This document shows, one piece after another, positions 22,340 through 31,956 of a stretch of DNA of 64,000 nt (positions within the stretch are counted from its first letter, which is position 1; each line of letters starts with the position of its first letter). Origin of the DNA: Lepidostoma basale (lineage: Eukaryota; Arthropoda; Insecta; Trichoptera; Lepidostomatidae); the NCBI GenBank assembly GCA_022606425.2, contig JAHDVF020000223.1, positions 248,001 through 312,000 on the forward strand, given 5' to 3'. A model generated the notes under the pieces. The model was given only the letters and a program-made list of their open reading frames with translations. It did not search any database and was not told the origin of the DNA. The translations under genes and the position numbers were made by a program.

Positions 22340-22510
22340 CTTCTATGTTTGCCATACTTTGTGTTGTAGATGCTTTATTTCTCTTTTTATTTTTTATATA
22401 CTTTGTTTATACAACACTTGCATTAAAAAAAATTAAATTACATAGACATGTTTCGGACAACCAGTCCTTCTTCAGTGATAAATATTGTATTATAAAGATA
22501 CTTATTTAAA
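22340..22510 (-). mobile_element. Type 3 hammerhead element, single arm
   Basis: It carries the terminal 'gccatactttgtgttgtaga', also found (inverted) at 41830 and at 28650 and 58945, followed by a 'tatacaacact' segment and the motif at 22445-22475. Confidence 0.7.
22445..22475 (-). ncRNA. Hammerhead ribozyme-like motif (type 3), perfect core
   Basis: On the minus strand: CTGAAGA (22475-22469), helix II GGAC/GTCC with a TGGTT loop, GAA (22454-22452), self-complementary helix III ACATGT (22451-22446) and C17 at 22445. Every invariant core base is present. The first base pair of helix I (A/T) also forms. Confidence 0.8.
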
Positions 22511-22609
22511 ATATTATAAAATTGTTAACATGATCTGACAGATGTTATAAACAATAAATGCTTCACTTCAACCGGAGCTTTATAACAAAACGATCCAGAT
22601 ACAGACATT

Positions 22610-22925
22610 AAATAATTCTATATGAAAGCAAAATAAGTCTTCATCTGCTTGTCTCCATCCACTGCTAGACGTAGGCCTCTCCACCCTACGCCATCTCTCT
22701 CGGTCTCTCGCCAGTGTTCTCCCGCTGTCCGCAAAATATCTTCGCTCCACCTGGTAGGCTGTCTCTTTATCCTTGCAATGCATATACCTATATCGGTGAC
22801 CGTAGTGCGTCTTCTAATCTCCACATTGGGTATATGGTCTCTAAGCGAGATACCGAACATGGAACCCATGGCCCGTTGTGCTTCTTTAATTTTGTGCATT
22901 GCTTCTTTAGTTAACGTCCATCACA
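22610..22925 (-). mobile_element. Non-LTR 3' fragment, family C
   Basis: The minus frame reads EAQRAMGSMFGISLRDHIPN and later RIKRQPTRWSEDILRTAG, the conserved 'R.M....G.SLRDR..N..IR' region of RTE-like elements. 5' truncated. Confidence 0.8.
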
Positions 22926-23726
22926 GGTATTTCATTAATACGTTTTCATTCATATTAATTGTACATCTTTCTGCACCAATTTCTACGGCGTTTATCACTT
23001 TTAAATGTTTATTTATTGTCAAATTATTCGGTATATTTATTTTGGAAATTATGACTACGAACCCTTCTATCGATATTTTTCTACTACTACTCAAAATAAC
23101 AAATATTATAACACCCAAATAGCATTTCATTTTTAAATAATTGGCGACATCTTTGTCGCCCAAATTAAATAAATTTAGTTTTTATAAAATAAACAGTCAT
23201 GCGTTCATACTATCATCACGGATAACGAAAAAAAATTCGTCTAGTTGATATTTGCTTTTACGCTATAAAAAAGTGTATACTTTAATTCACAGATGTCGCT
23301 ATGCCGTTTTAATACAGCAATTCAAATATAGAAAGCATATAAAATTTCAAAAATCTTGTTCGTATTTTAATTAAGTCATTTCTCAACTTTATATTTGATA
23401 ACTGATTATATGTTATAAGCTAAAGATTATTTGCCCAATACTAAAAAAGATACCAAATCAAGCTTTAATTCCCAAATATTCGCACGGAAGCGCTTCGATT
23501 TTTCTGTATTGAGGTGATATGTATTTTCAACTAGGTGACACTCGAACTATATCTTTATATGTAGATGGAACTACAGTGATTTTGTGAACACTGTGTAGTG
23601 ATTATAACTTTAATTTTAAAATTTTATTATGGTTGAACTTGGGCCGTTGTGCTGTTAAGATATAATCAACAAGATTTTACCATAAAAATAAGGCAACAAA
23701 TATGTTTTGAAAAATAATTGACAAAC
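22926..23726. other. No gene recognised
   Basis: AT-rich. The overlapping ORFs at 22921-23163 are antisense to each other and low complexity. Confidence 0.4.
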
Positions 23727-23800
23727 CCACCAAACCATCACTCCATTTCCCCGAAAGAGTGGGCAGAGTGAATGGACCGCCACACTGCTTCATTATTATT
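23727..23800 (-). mobile_element. Non-LTR 3' end, family A, short
   Basis: 'aaccatcactccatttcccc' followed by the reverse of the terminal codons. Confidence 0.55.
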
Positions 23801-24089
23801 ATTACTATTTAGACACACTTCTGTACCTTCTCCCCATTCATACTTGAATGTTGCTTCCTACAAAATTAAAATAATTCACGAGCTTTTTTAGTTTAATTAT
23901 ATTATATAAAATGCCGTAAACATGAGATCACTGAAAAGAAAAAAAAATCTTTTCGAATTTAAATCATGGCATTTAGTAGTATTTACCTATGTAAACATTG
24001 TATTCCGTAAATTAAGCTAATTTCAGGGAATATTTTTCTGTATTCTGGTTTATCGCTTAATTTTTTTTTCACTAATGTATTCTTCTTCT

Positions 24090-24260
24090 TCTTGGAGTGC
24101 CCTGTCAGGTCCCGCTGACGTCGGCTATCACTTTGGCGTAGGCCTCTCTGTCCTGTGCCAGACGGAACAACTGCCCCACCCTCCGAATTCCAGTCTACTT
24201 CTAGATATTTTGGGGTCTTTCCACACCACGCCTATCCTCAATCTTCCCTTTCATTACTCA
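24090..24260 (-). mobile_element. Non-LTR 3' end, family C
   Basis: The plus strand starts 'ttcttcttcttggag' (reverse (GAA)n tail) and shares 'ctctgtcctgtgccaga' with the copies at 44690 and 47690. Confidence 0.6.
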
Positions 24261-24264
24261 TATT

Positions 24265-24779
24265 ACTCGTTGCGGAGAATGTCGCACGCTGAATAGAACA
24301 CTGGCTTAACTCAAAAAAACAAGTTTTGCCCAATCTGACATGAGTCGGTGTTTTAACAAAAAACAGTCGAAAAACACGTACGAATGGAAAGCGTTAACAT
24401 AGCGAACGATTATCGTACGTACGAATGGATAGAGTAATCATTGTGAAAAATAGATGGATAGCGTTAACACAAGCCTCTGTCTAATGTTAACTCAATTATG
24501 ACCTATACCATAATCGGTCAGTTTACTATTAAGCGTGCGATGTGTCCCAAATATGCCATATTTCTAGACTTCATATCAGACAACAATTATTTTCCTACTC
24601 TGGCTCTACGTAGCACCTCATTGCTGGTGATCATAATATGATCTCATGGACTGATAATATCAGTCCATGAGATCCGCAACATTATGGAGCCACATTTCAA
24701 GTTCTTTTATACAATATATTGGGCCACGTCAATTATCTTAATTACCGCCTTCTGATCCTTCAACTTATGTTTTATATAT
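24265..24779. other. No gene; perfect palindrome at 24640-24674
   Basis: 'cgtacgaatgga' recurs three times at 24375-24430. Arms 24640-24656 and 24658-24674 are exact 17-bp reverse complements around one A. Confidence 0.6.
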
Positions 24780-24824
24780 AAAAAGCAACGCGTTTGATTT
24801 TTCGCTACATTCGATTAATTACAG

Positions 24825-24895
24825 GCGAATCATGTCATTCACATAAAATATATTTTAATAAAACTTCTAGAAAAAGTCATTCGCCTGCATTTTTG
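24825..24895 (+). mobile_element. Type 2 hammerhead element, remnant
   Basis: 'caggcgaatcatgtcattca' followed by the type 2 flank. The motif is mutated (GAATC for GAAAC) and its 5' half is lost. Confidence 0.55.
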
Positions 24896-24899
24896 CTTA

Positions 24900-25180
24900 A
24901 ATACTTCCTTTACGGCTGATTGTCGATTACTTATCTCCGATTAAATATTTCTTCTGACTTAATTTCGTAATGTTGACAATGTCGTTATTGTATTTATACA
25001 TTGTTTTCTCATATTCCGGGATTATAACGGAGAGATTAATTACAATATTTCATAACGTTCACCTCGAACTAAAACAGTGTTCCGCGTGGAAATACTTGTC
25101 GGATACAGAATATGAATTAGTTCAATGTTATTTATTGCTTCTTGTACAAAGATGTGAAACTTCACATTGACTATTTCATT
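24900..25180. other. Nothing recognised
   Basis: The ORF at 24970-25170 plus has no domain. Confidence 0.35.
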
Positions 25181-25811
25181 TTAACCCTTATAGTGCGGCT
25201 GGTTACATTTACAAACAAAAAAATAAGATTTCAAACTAAAACAAGTCTGCCTGCAAATATAGTTATGTTTGCAACTCATAAATTATATATTTTTTTTTTA
25301 CAGACATTCATTATTTTATTGTATTCCCATGAATAAATTACGCATTACAAAAAAATATATACAATATTTACATATATACAATAATTATGTACCATTAGAA
25401 AATAGTATAATAAAAATAAAACTAAAAAATATATTTTCAAAGTGAATTTAATTAATTATAATCACAATATCATTAAAAAATCATAAACTCGTACTATACC
25501 ACATATATATATTTTACACAATGGCAGAAAGAATGAAAACACAAAATCGAATAAATTTTAAATATTAAATTTCTATCAATATCATTTAAATTAATCTTAA
25601 TCATCAAATAACTTTTTTTTTAATTTTACACAATTGCAGAAGACATAAAATATGAAAACAAAATATGCACATACATGCATATATTATATTTTCATATATA
25701 TGATATTTTAGTGTGTTTTTTAAACATTTTTTCTTATCCTTCAAATGTAGTCAGTCTTAGTTCGCAACTATTTTTTACTGCAAATGAAACCAGTCGGAAA
25801 ATGAGGGTTAA
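25181..25811. mobile_element. piggyBac-like MITE with TTAA ends
   Basis: TTAA occurs at 25181-25184 and 25808-25811. The inverted ends read TTAACCCTTATAGTGCGGCT on the left and TTAACCCTCATTTTCCGACT on the right and continue to match for several more bases. The interior is AT-rich and noncoding. Confidence 0.8.
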
Positions 25812-25934
25812 CAGAATTTTCTGAATATTTCACTTATATTATCAAGCATTGTAATGATTGAAACAAAAATACTATGATTACTACAACAGAATTAACTTAC
25901 CTAAATGTTTATTTTAAAAAATTAATTTAATATG

Positions 25935-25999
25935 GGATATTCGTTAGGTTAGGTTAGGTTAGGTTAGATTAGGTTAGGTTAGGTTAGGATATTCGTTAG
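25935..25999 (+). repeat. Interstitial telomeric repeat (TTAGG)9 with flanking duplication
   Basis: Nine TTAGG pentamers, one with a point change, occupy 25944-25988. TTAGG is the ancestral insect telomere repeat. The flanks are an exact 13-bp direct repeat, GGATATTCGTTAG, at 25935-25947 and 25987-25999. Confidence 0.9.
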
Positions 26000-26124
26000 A
26001 GGTCTCTTATCATTGAAGAGACGGGTTTCTCATAACAAATTTCTTTATTTTAATTAGGGGATATTTTGAGAACTCTGCCGTGTTGGAAAGTGTGGGTATT
26101 TTTTTCCCGATAGATATCTTCGAC

Positions 26125-26395
26125 AGCGCCGGCATAGATTGTCTTTTCCGCTGTATGCTAGAACCAACCTGCCTCTAATCATGTCGGTGGGAAGATCAAT
26201 CAGTCTGCTCTCATATTAGTGAAAGTACGTTTAGAAGACAAATTCTCTTATCTTTAGAGAGTATCAAGTCTTCCTAAAGTAGAACCATATCTCATGCCTT
26301 CCTGGTAATTTACCCTTTCTCAAATATGGTATATGCCTTAAACAGTAATTATATTTGTAGTATCTTTTGAGTAAATAAATAAACTGATAAACTAA
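26125..26395 (+). mobile_element. Family F retroelement 3' end
   Basis: Contains 'tattagtgaaagtacgtt' and ends 'gagtaaataaataaactgat'. Confidence 0.75.
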
Positions 26396-26399
26396 TAAA

Positions 26400-26895
26400 A
26401 ACCCAACTTGATCTACTAAAAAACAATGCTTTAATTTTTTTTGATCGTCATTAAAGTAGGGCTAACGTCATTATTTGGGCATGTCATAATGACTTTTCAC
26501 TTTGAATTATATAATTTCTATTACCGCACCTTTTACAAACCTGTTTGAATATTCAACTACAAGGGCCCAATGCCCTCTATATATTAAATTTAAGACACCT
26601 ACAAATTATGAATAAGATTTGCCGTTTGAAATTAATTAAATCGTAGTAAGTACAATCATACATGCTGTAAAACTTTCCCGCCATAAATGTTACTTAATCT
26701 GCTTACCATATAAAAAATAATAACCTATGTACGAGTACATGCCTCTTTGATTACCACAATCATAATCAGTTTTTGTTTTAATTGATGTTCGTGTCAACTC
26801 TTTCCAAGGTTATGTCGTAATATTTTTTGTAATGGAGATAGTATCGATACTTATCAATTATTAAATTCATAAAGTCATTAACAGCATCATTAACA
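26400..26895. other. No gene recognised
   Basis: AT-rich; nothing identified. Confidence 0.4.
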
Positions 26896-26951
26896 GGTGG
26901 TAAAGAAACTATTACCAATTAAAAATGATTGGTAATAGTTTCTTTACCACC
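26896..26951. repeat. Perfect 24-bp hairpin
   Basis: Arms 26896-26919 and 26928-26951 are exact reverse complements with an 8-base loop. No copy elsewhere in the window. Confidence 0.95.
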
Positions 26952-26989
26952 AATAATATTTTTCAGTATCATTTCTTAATTTAGATATC

Positions 26990-27430
26990 TTTCTCTCTTT
27001 TGACAATATCTGTAACCGATTCAGTTTTGATAGATTGAAATTTGAACACCCTGCCATCAACTTTGGCTTCTCCAGATTCTAAATACATATTCTTCGTCAG
27101 CCTATTCCCGTCCAATCCTGGGCGACCTCCTCCATTTGGTTCTACGCAACTCTGTCTCGCAGATTTCATCCAGGTTATGCAGACGTGTCGGTTCAGGTCA
27201 TCCTTCCATTGTGGTTGCAGTCGCCCTGAATTTCTTTTTGCGGTCTATGGTCTCCAGTCAGTAGTCTTTTCGTCAAATTTTCATCCGAACTTCTGACTAC
27301 GTGACCAGCAGATTGTTAATTAAGAGTCACTATGCGGTGGATGATGTCAGTTTTTCTCTGACCGTATCGTTTTTGACTCTGTATTTAAGGGTTATTCCTC
27401 TTTGGGACACTCGCAGCTTGTAGGTACCTT
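26990..27430 (-). mobile_element. Non-LTR 3' fragment, family C
   Basis: Minus-strand relatives lie at 44670 and 58440 ('gttatgcagacgtgtcggtt' in this copy). It reaches back to the region equivalent to 'SLRDRV' near 27360. Frameshifted. Confidence 0.65.
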
Positions 27431-27548
27431 GTTTGGACAATATTACAGCTAGCAAAAGATGGATGCTAAGGCTTGATATAAACTGTAGAGCCATCTAAGA
27501 AGAATTATATTCTGACTGATCTGAGAAGACATTGCAATGCTGCAAATC

Positions 27549-28010
27549 GATTAAACTTACAAGGGGAGGGCACGACATAGGAAATTGTCTTCGAAATGGG
27601 ATTTTTTCAGATTCAAGTACTCCTTAAAAGTCGACGATAGTCAGAGTAAGAAAATGCAATGGCTAGCCATTTTCTAGAAAAAGCCCTTGAAATTTTCACC
27701 ATTTTAAAATTATATATTAGAAATAATAATAATAATTAAAAAAAACAAGAGCATGATTCCGGATTTGAACAGGGACTCAGTCAGTCAGTGGGATAGAGAA
27801 GGAAGGTAAGCTATCCGCTTAGCCACTGAAATGTTAAAATATAAGTAACAGTGGACACTTTGAAGGCTCTTTTCTAGAAATTCGCTGGACTCACCGTTCA
27901 TAGTCAAAGTAAGGAAATTCTTACTTTGACTATGAACGGTTCTTAGGGGGTACTACAATCCTACAAAACCCAATAAGAAGTAAATTTCTTATATCGCGCC
28001 CTGTAGATTG
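27549..28010. mobile_element. Foldback element with tRNA-like insert
   Basis: Outer ends are imperfect inverted repeats ('gattaaacttac', 'gggcacgac' compared with the inverted right end). 'tttctagaaa' occurs inverted further in. Between the arms, on the minus strand, lies a tRNA-like head (27745-27828) with box A TGGCTAAGCGG and box B TGTTCAAATCC. A 21-bp perfect hairpin (27893-27940) lies in the right arm. Confidence 0.5.
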
Positions 28011-28224
28011 GTTAGATTAAAGATGATCACTTGTACTTTGATTTGTGACTATTTATCTTAATTTAGAAAGGAATATTATTGGAAAGGAGATTTGGTGGGC
28101 TGTTGGTATATGTGGTCTTGATCTGTCTAGTCCAGAGTATTTTTCTGAAGGAGAATCAGTTGTTTGGTATTCGCGGCGCCTGGGTGAGTTCGAATCGTAA
28201 TTTATGAGCTATTTTATTGTCAAC

Positions 28225-28340
28225 TTGTATGAAATGTAAATGGAGTCCTACGTAAAAACGTTCATAAATTTTCAGAATGCAATCAACTGTAATCGGGATT
28301 CCCGATTATATATGCAGTCTGGCCTGGTGTCAGACCCACC
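28225..28340 (+). repeat. Dispersed repeat shared with 405-545
   Basis: See 405-545; same order of conserved words. Confidence 0.6.
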
Positions 28341-28639
28341 CAACGTTTATGACTGTTCATTTTTCATATTTTGCAAGAATTTGATAACTAACTGGATGAG
28401 TAAGAAGACTGTTATTGGATTGTTTGTATGGAATGATGGCTCACCTTGTCCTTGGTAAAACGGACAGAAGCAAGCCTCTTTGGACCAAGAGCGATAGTGA
28501 TCGATTATCAATGTTTTTTTCCATCTACGTATCTATTCAAAAACATCTTTGTATTCAATTTCATTGGATTTCTTATTCAAATATATCTAGTTAAGTATTT
28601 TTTTCTAATAGGCATATTATATTGTTAATCTATTTTTTT
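28341..28639. other. No gene recognised
   Basis: Two short ORFs (28240-28458, 28446-28628 plus) have no domain. Confidence 0.35.
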
Positions 28640-28860
28640 TCTTCTAAATTCGCCATAACTTTGTATTGCGGATTCATTGAGAAATGTTACTTTTCATTTG
28701 TACATAACAACAACTTTATTAAAAAAAAAAAATTAAAAAAACAAACATGTTTCGAAGAAGCCCTTTATCAGTGATATTTGATGAATGGCTTCTGTGTCCG
28801 AAACATGTTTATTTTCTAATTTTTTTTTAATAAAGTTGGTGTTGTTTACAAAGTAAAAAA
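28640..28860. mobile_element. Type 4 hammerhead element, inverted pair
   Basis: Arms begin with 'cgccataactttgtattg' and a 'caacaactttattaaaaa' segment. The minus motif (28745-28771: CTGATAA, GAA, ACATGT) and the plus motif (28778-28809: TTGATGA, GAA, ACATGT, T17) face each other with six bases between them. Both have one core change. Confidence 0.7.
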
Positions 28861-28889
28861 ATAATAATATCATTTTTTTTTCTTTTCAA

Positions 28890-29230
28890 AAACTAACTAA
28901 CTATAATTTATGTACTACGTTTCCCCGTTGGGGGAGGCAGAGAGTATGGCCCGCCATTCTGATCTATCTTTACATAAATCTCGAGCTTCCTCCTTTATAC
29001 ATCGTCACATGCACGCTCGTCGATTTTTCTGACTTCAAATATGGTATGTGATTTATTAATTTGGTTATGCCATATTATCCTCGGCTGTACTTTTCACTTT
29101 TTTCTATTCACACTGCTTGTATACAACTTTTTAAAAGTTTTTCTTTCATCTATACGTTTCATATGTCTAAACGGTTTTAGAAATTCTTTTTTAATGTTAT
29201 TTAGGATGAAATCATCTGCCTTATATTTAA
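28890..29230 (-). mobile_element. Non-LTR 3' fragment, family A
   Basis: Reverse complement of the family A end starting at the 'aactaactaacta' tail. Homology is traceable to the 'taaacggttttag' block (RWFGH region). Confidence 0.7.
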
Positions 29231-29437
29231 TTTCTTCCTTATTTCATCGTTCGATATTTCATTGTAAAATATTTTCCCATACTTACATAAATCTTGTTAC
29301 AAGTTTCCGACTTACGAGAGAGTAATTAAAATGTCAGGTACTCCTTCCGCACATTGAACTATATAAGAATGCTATTGTATTGATTGGAAATCGAGAAAAA
29401 TATGTCTGATCAAAAAATACTACACGATTGCTCTAGA

Positions 29438-29500
29438 TCAGGGGTCTCCAAACTTTCCAGCCTTCGGACCCTACTGATTACTCCAGTAAATTCCAAGGCA
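29438..29500 (+). mobile_element. hAT-type terminal fragment
   Basis: 'caggggtctccaaacttt' matches the consensus hAT inverted terminus. The opposite end was not found. Confidence 0.5.
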
Positions 29501-29604
29501 AGTGGAAAATCACAATTACATAAATCTCATTAGTATTTTATATGTTATAATGTTGATATATTATATGTTTATGTGTTTATATATTATAATGTTTTTTCTC
29601 TTTC

Positions 29605-29690
29605 TAGGAATGCGATAGAGTCGGGTGGAAGGTTCCTTGAGACCCTATGCACCACGGAGGTGTGACAGGACAAAAAGAAGAAGAAGAAGA
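29605..29690 (+). mobile_element. Non-LTR extreme 3' end with (AAG)n tail
   Basis: Reads GGRFLETLCTTEV then stop, followed by (AAG)n (29670-29690). Typical end of a non-LTR element; family uncertain. Confidence 0.5.
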
Positions 29691-29960
29691 AGAGATATAA
29701 TAATGTTAGTTGGACACATGGAATGAAGAAAGAATGGTAAAAAACTATATGTTAACGTTGTGAATGGAACTAGAAATAAAGTAAGACCGAGAAATACGTG
29801 GCACGATCAAATAAATAAAATATTGAATATCGGCCACGTAAGGAGTCTGAGAAATGACACGATGTATAAATTTTGATGAAGCGAGAGAAATAATGTCAGG
29901 AAAGAAAAGTTTGGCAGTCTATTCATTCTGATTACCCCTTCGGAGTAGACTAATTTTTTT
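29691..29960 (+). mobile_element. Non-LTR 3' fragment, family A
   Basis: Matches from the GHME..EERMVKN region to 'accccttcggagtagac', inserted directly after the (AAG)n tail. Confidence 0.7.
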
Positions 29961-30030
29961 AAATTGTTTTTTTTTTTTTTTTTAATTTTTGTTTAATTTT
30001 TTTTTAAATTACTGCAACAGAAATTGATTG

Positions 30031-30072
30031 TAACACCCGATGATCAGAACATCAGTTGTCGAAACAACTGTA
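30031..30072 (+). ncRNA. Decayed hammerhead-like motif (ACAGCTGT type)
   Basis: CCGATGA (one change from CTGANGA), a weak helix II, GAA, ACAACTGT and A at position 17, followed by 'gcgaca' as in other copies. Confidence 0.5.
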
Positions 30073-30117
30073 GCGACAGCTTCATTAAAATGAAAATAAA
30101 TAAATAGAAATCAAATT

Positions 30118-30245
30118 TAAATTGGCATGGCCAAATGAATCAAATATTGGATTTTTCAATGTTGAGGAAACCAGTGAAGTATGTCAGAAAAGAACAATGT
30201 GATGATCCATTTCTGCATACCCCTTCGGAAGAAGGAATGATTTTT
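30118..30245 (+). mobile_element. Non-LTR 3' fragment, family A
   Basis: Short decayed match to the last 40 codons ('ggcatggccaaatgaatcaa', 'cagaaaagaacaatgtg'). Confidence 0.6.
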
Positions 30246-30249
30246 AATT

Positions 30250-31465
30250 ACGAGTAGTTATTATACTTTATTTTATTTTATTTCCGACATGCTCGTATTT
30301 CGGCAGCTCGCTTCGATCATGTGGTTCATAAGAATGTTTCTCTATCGTTATTTTTTATAACATAGCATTCATTCGATTATAAATTTGGTAATTTTTCATT
30401 ATCCTAGCCAAGATTTTTATTTTTTTAATTATTTTTTCAGTAAATTCTATAACTGTTACTTTTTTTTTAACATTTCCAAGTTAATTGATTTGTTCCTAAT
30501 ATAGTTACGCATAATACACTCATTTTGTTTAGTAATTTTATTCTGCTTACGTCATTCTTCAATTTACAATATAAATCAATATTCCTGGACCCTGTATTAT
30601 TTATATTTATATTTATGTACAGATCACCATACATTTACTTGTTTCTTTATTTTGTTTAAATTAAAATTTTCAAGGGAATCGAACCCAAGATCTTTTGTTC
30701 TGATTTCTTTCATTCGGTATTTGTAGTGATTTCGGGAACATTTTCCATTGAATTTTCTCGTACTAGAGTGCTAGTTCTAATTAAAAACAGAGAAACCAAA
30801 AAATACATATGATGAAAATCGCTACGAACATACATTCGCTTAAATTTTAAACGCAAAAACAAAATAAATAATAATCATACATTTGTGAAAATATATTTAT
30901 TAACAAAAAATAAAAAATAAAAACAAAGCAATGGTTTATTTGTTAAATAATAATTAATGCACATTGCATTTTGTGGGTGTGAGAGAAAATATGAATTATT
31001 AACAAGTTATTCATATGTAGTGCGGTAAATCGTTTATGCAAAACAAAACATTGAATTTAAAAATCCAAAAATGCTTTTTTTTCACATACTCGTATAATCG
31101 TTTTTCATAATCAAAATCAGATGAAGTGATTTTTATTTATTTCGATAAATTTATTGAGTGAATTTCATGCCAAAAATTAAAATGATGTTATATAAATAAT
31201 TCACTGTGACTTGCTATTTCAATTTAACTGATGTCATGGCATTCAAAAATTCAGTTCGTTTGTTTATTAATAATCCTATATTATATTACTATATACAATG
31301 TTGTTTGATGACTGCATCTGTAATAGAAAAAAATATAATTACTTAATTTTGACAGTAATTTTATAAACATATTTGATAAAATTCGCAACATTTGCATTCA
31401 ATTGCATAAAAATAATACACAAATAGAGTGTGGTTTATCGCATTCATGTATAAAAATGTGTAGTA
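30250..31465. other. AT-rich stretch, no gene recognised
   Basis: One isolated pol III box B-like word on the minus strand (GGTTCGATTCC, near 30674-30684) suggests an old SINE, but no box A or body was found. The remainder is very AT-rich and lies downstream of the gene at 31779. Confidence 0.4.
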
Positions 31466-31640
31466 TTTATTCTACAACATAAGAATTTATTCTACAACAT
31501 AAGAATTTATTCTATAACATAAGAATATATTCTACAACATAAGAATATATTTTACAACATAAGAATTTATTATTCAACATAAAAAATTATTCTACAACAT
31601 AATTTTTTTTTTATAATATGAAAATTTATTCTACAATGAG
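31466..31640 (-). repeat. 20-bp minisatellite carrying poly(A) signals
   Basis: About eight to nine units of a 20-bp repeat (plus strand 'tctacaacataagaatttat'). Read on the minus strand, the strand of the gene ending at 31779, about half of the units contain a canonical AATAAA and others near variants. The first lies at 31630-31625, about 150 bases after the stop codon. Confidence 0.85.
31625..31630 (-). terminator. Candidate poly(A) signal AATAAA
   Basis: First AATAAA after the stop codon of the gene ending at 31779. More copies follow in the minisatellite. Confidence 0.6.
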
Positions 31641-31778
31641 TTAGTCGTTACCAGGACCGAATCCAAATTTGTTGGCTTTAAGAACCAATCTTCTTGAATA
31701 GTTTAACATTTGGTTTAATAGCATTATTTTAAAAAGGCTACAAATTACCTGTGGAATTAACACATAAGATGATTTCTT

Positions 31779-31956
31779 CTACCACCATCCCTTGCTCTCC
31801 CATCCATGGTGGACCGGGACCTCCTTGATGATTGGAACGTGCTTGATGATTGGAACGTGCTTGATGACTTCAATTTCCTTGTAGATGGGGACCTTCTCCA
31901 CGTGATGATGATGGACAGTGTGCACGTGGTATGGCACATGGATCACGTGGTGTTCA
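31779..31956 (-). CDS. Exon 3: His-rich and KHVPII repeat region
   Basis: 178 bases after the acceptor TTTCTAG (31963-31957). The first T completes a His codon with exon 2. It ends with TAG (31781-31779). A second ORF over the same bases (31757-31939) is in the wrong frame. Confidence 0.85.

Noticed and set aside
22649..23122. 157-codon plus ORF
   Set aside because: Antisense to the family C fragment at 22610-22925, then low-complexity sequence.
24640..24674. Hammerhead motif from CTGATAA in the palindrome
   Set aside because: CTGATAA is part of a perfect palindrome; there is no GAA segment, helix II or cleavage base.
27745..27828. tRNA gene on the minus strand
   Set aside because: Only the two internal promoter boxes match; the anticodon arm and acceptor stem cannot be built, and it sits inside a foldback element.
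31466..31640. CRISPR-like array
   Set aside because: Units are directly adjacent without unique spacers; a minisatellite in a eukaryotic genome.
31757..31939. 60-codon ORF starting MCHTTCTLS
   Set aside because: It overlaps exon 3 on the same strand but in a different frame; the spliced frame has a signal peptide, splice sites and a repetitive protein pattern.
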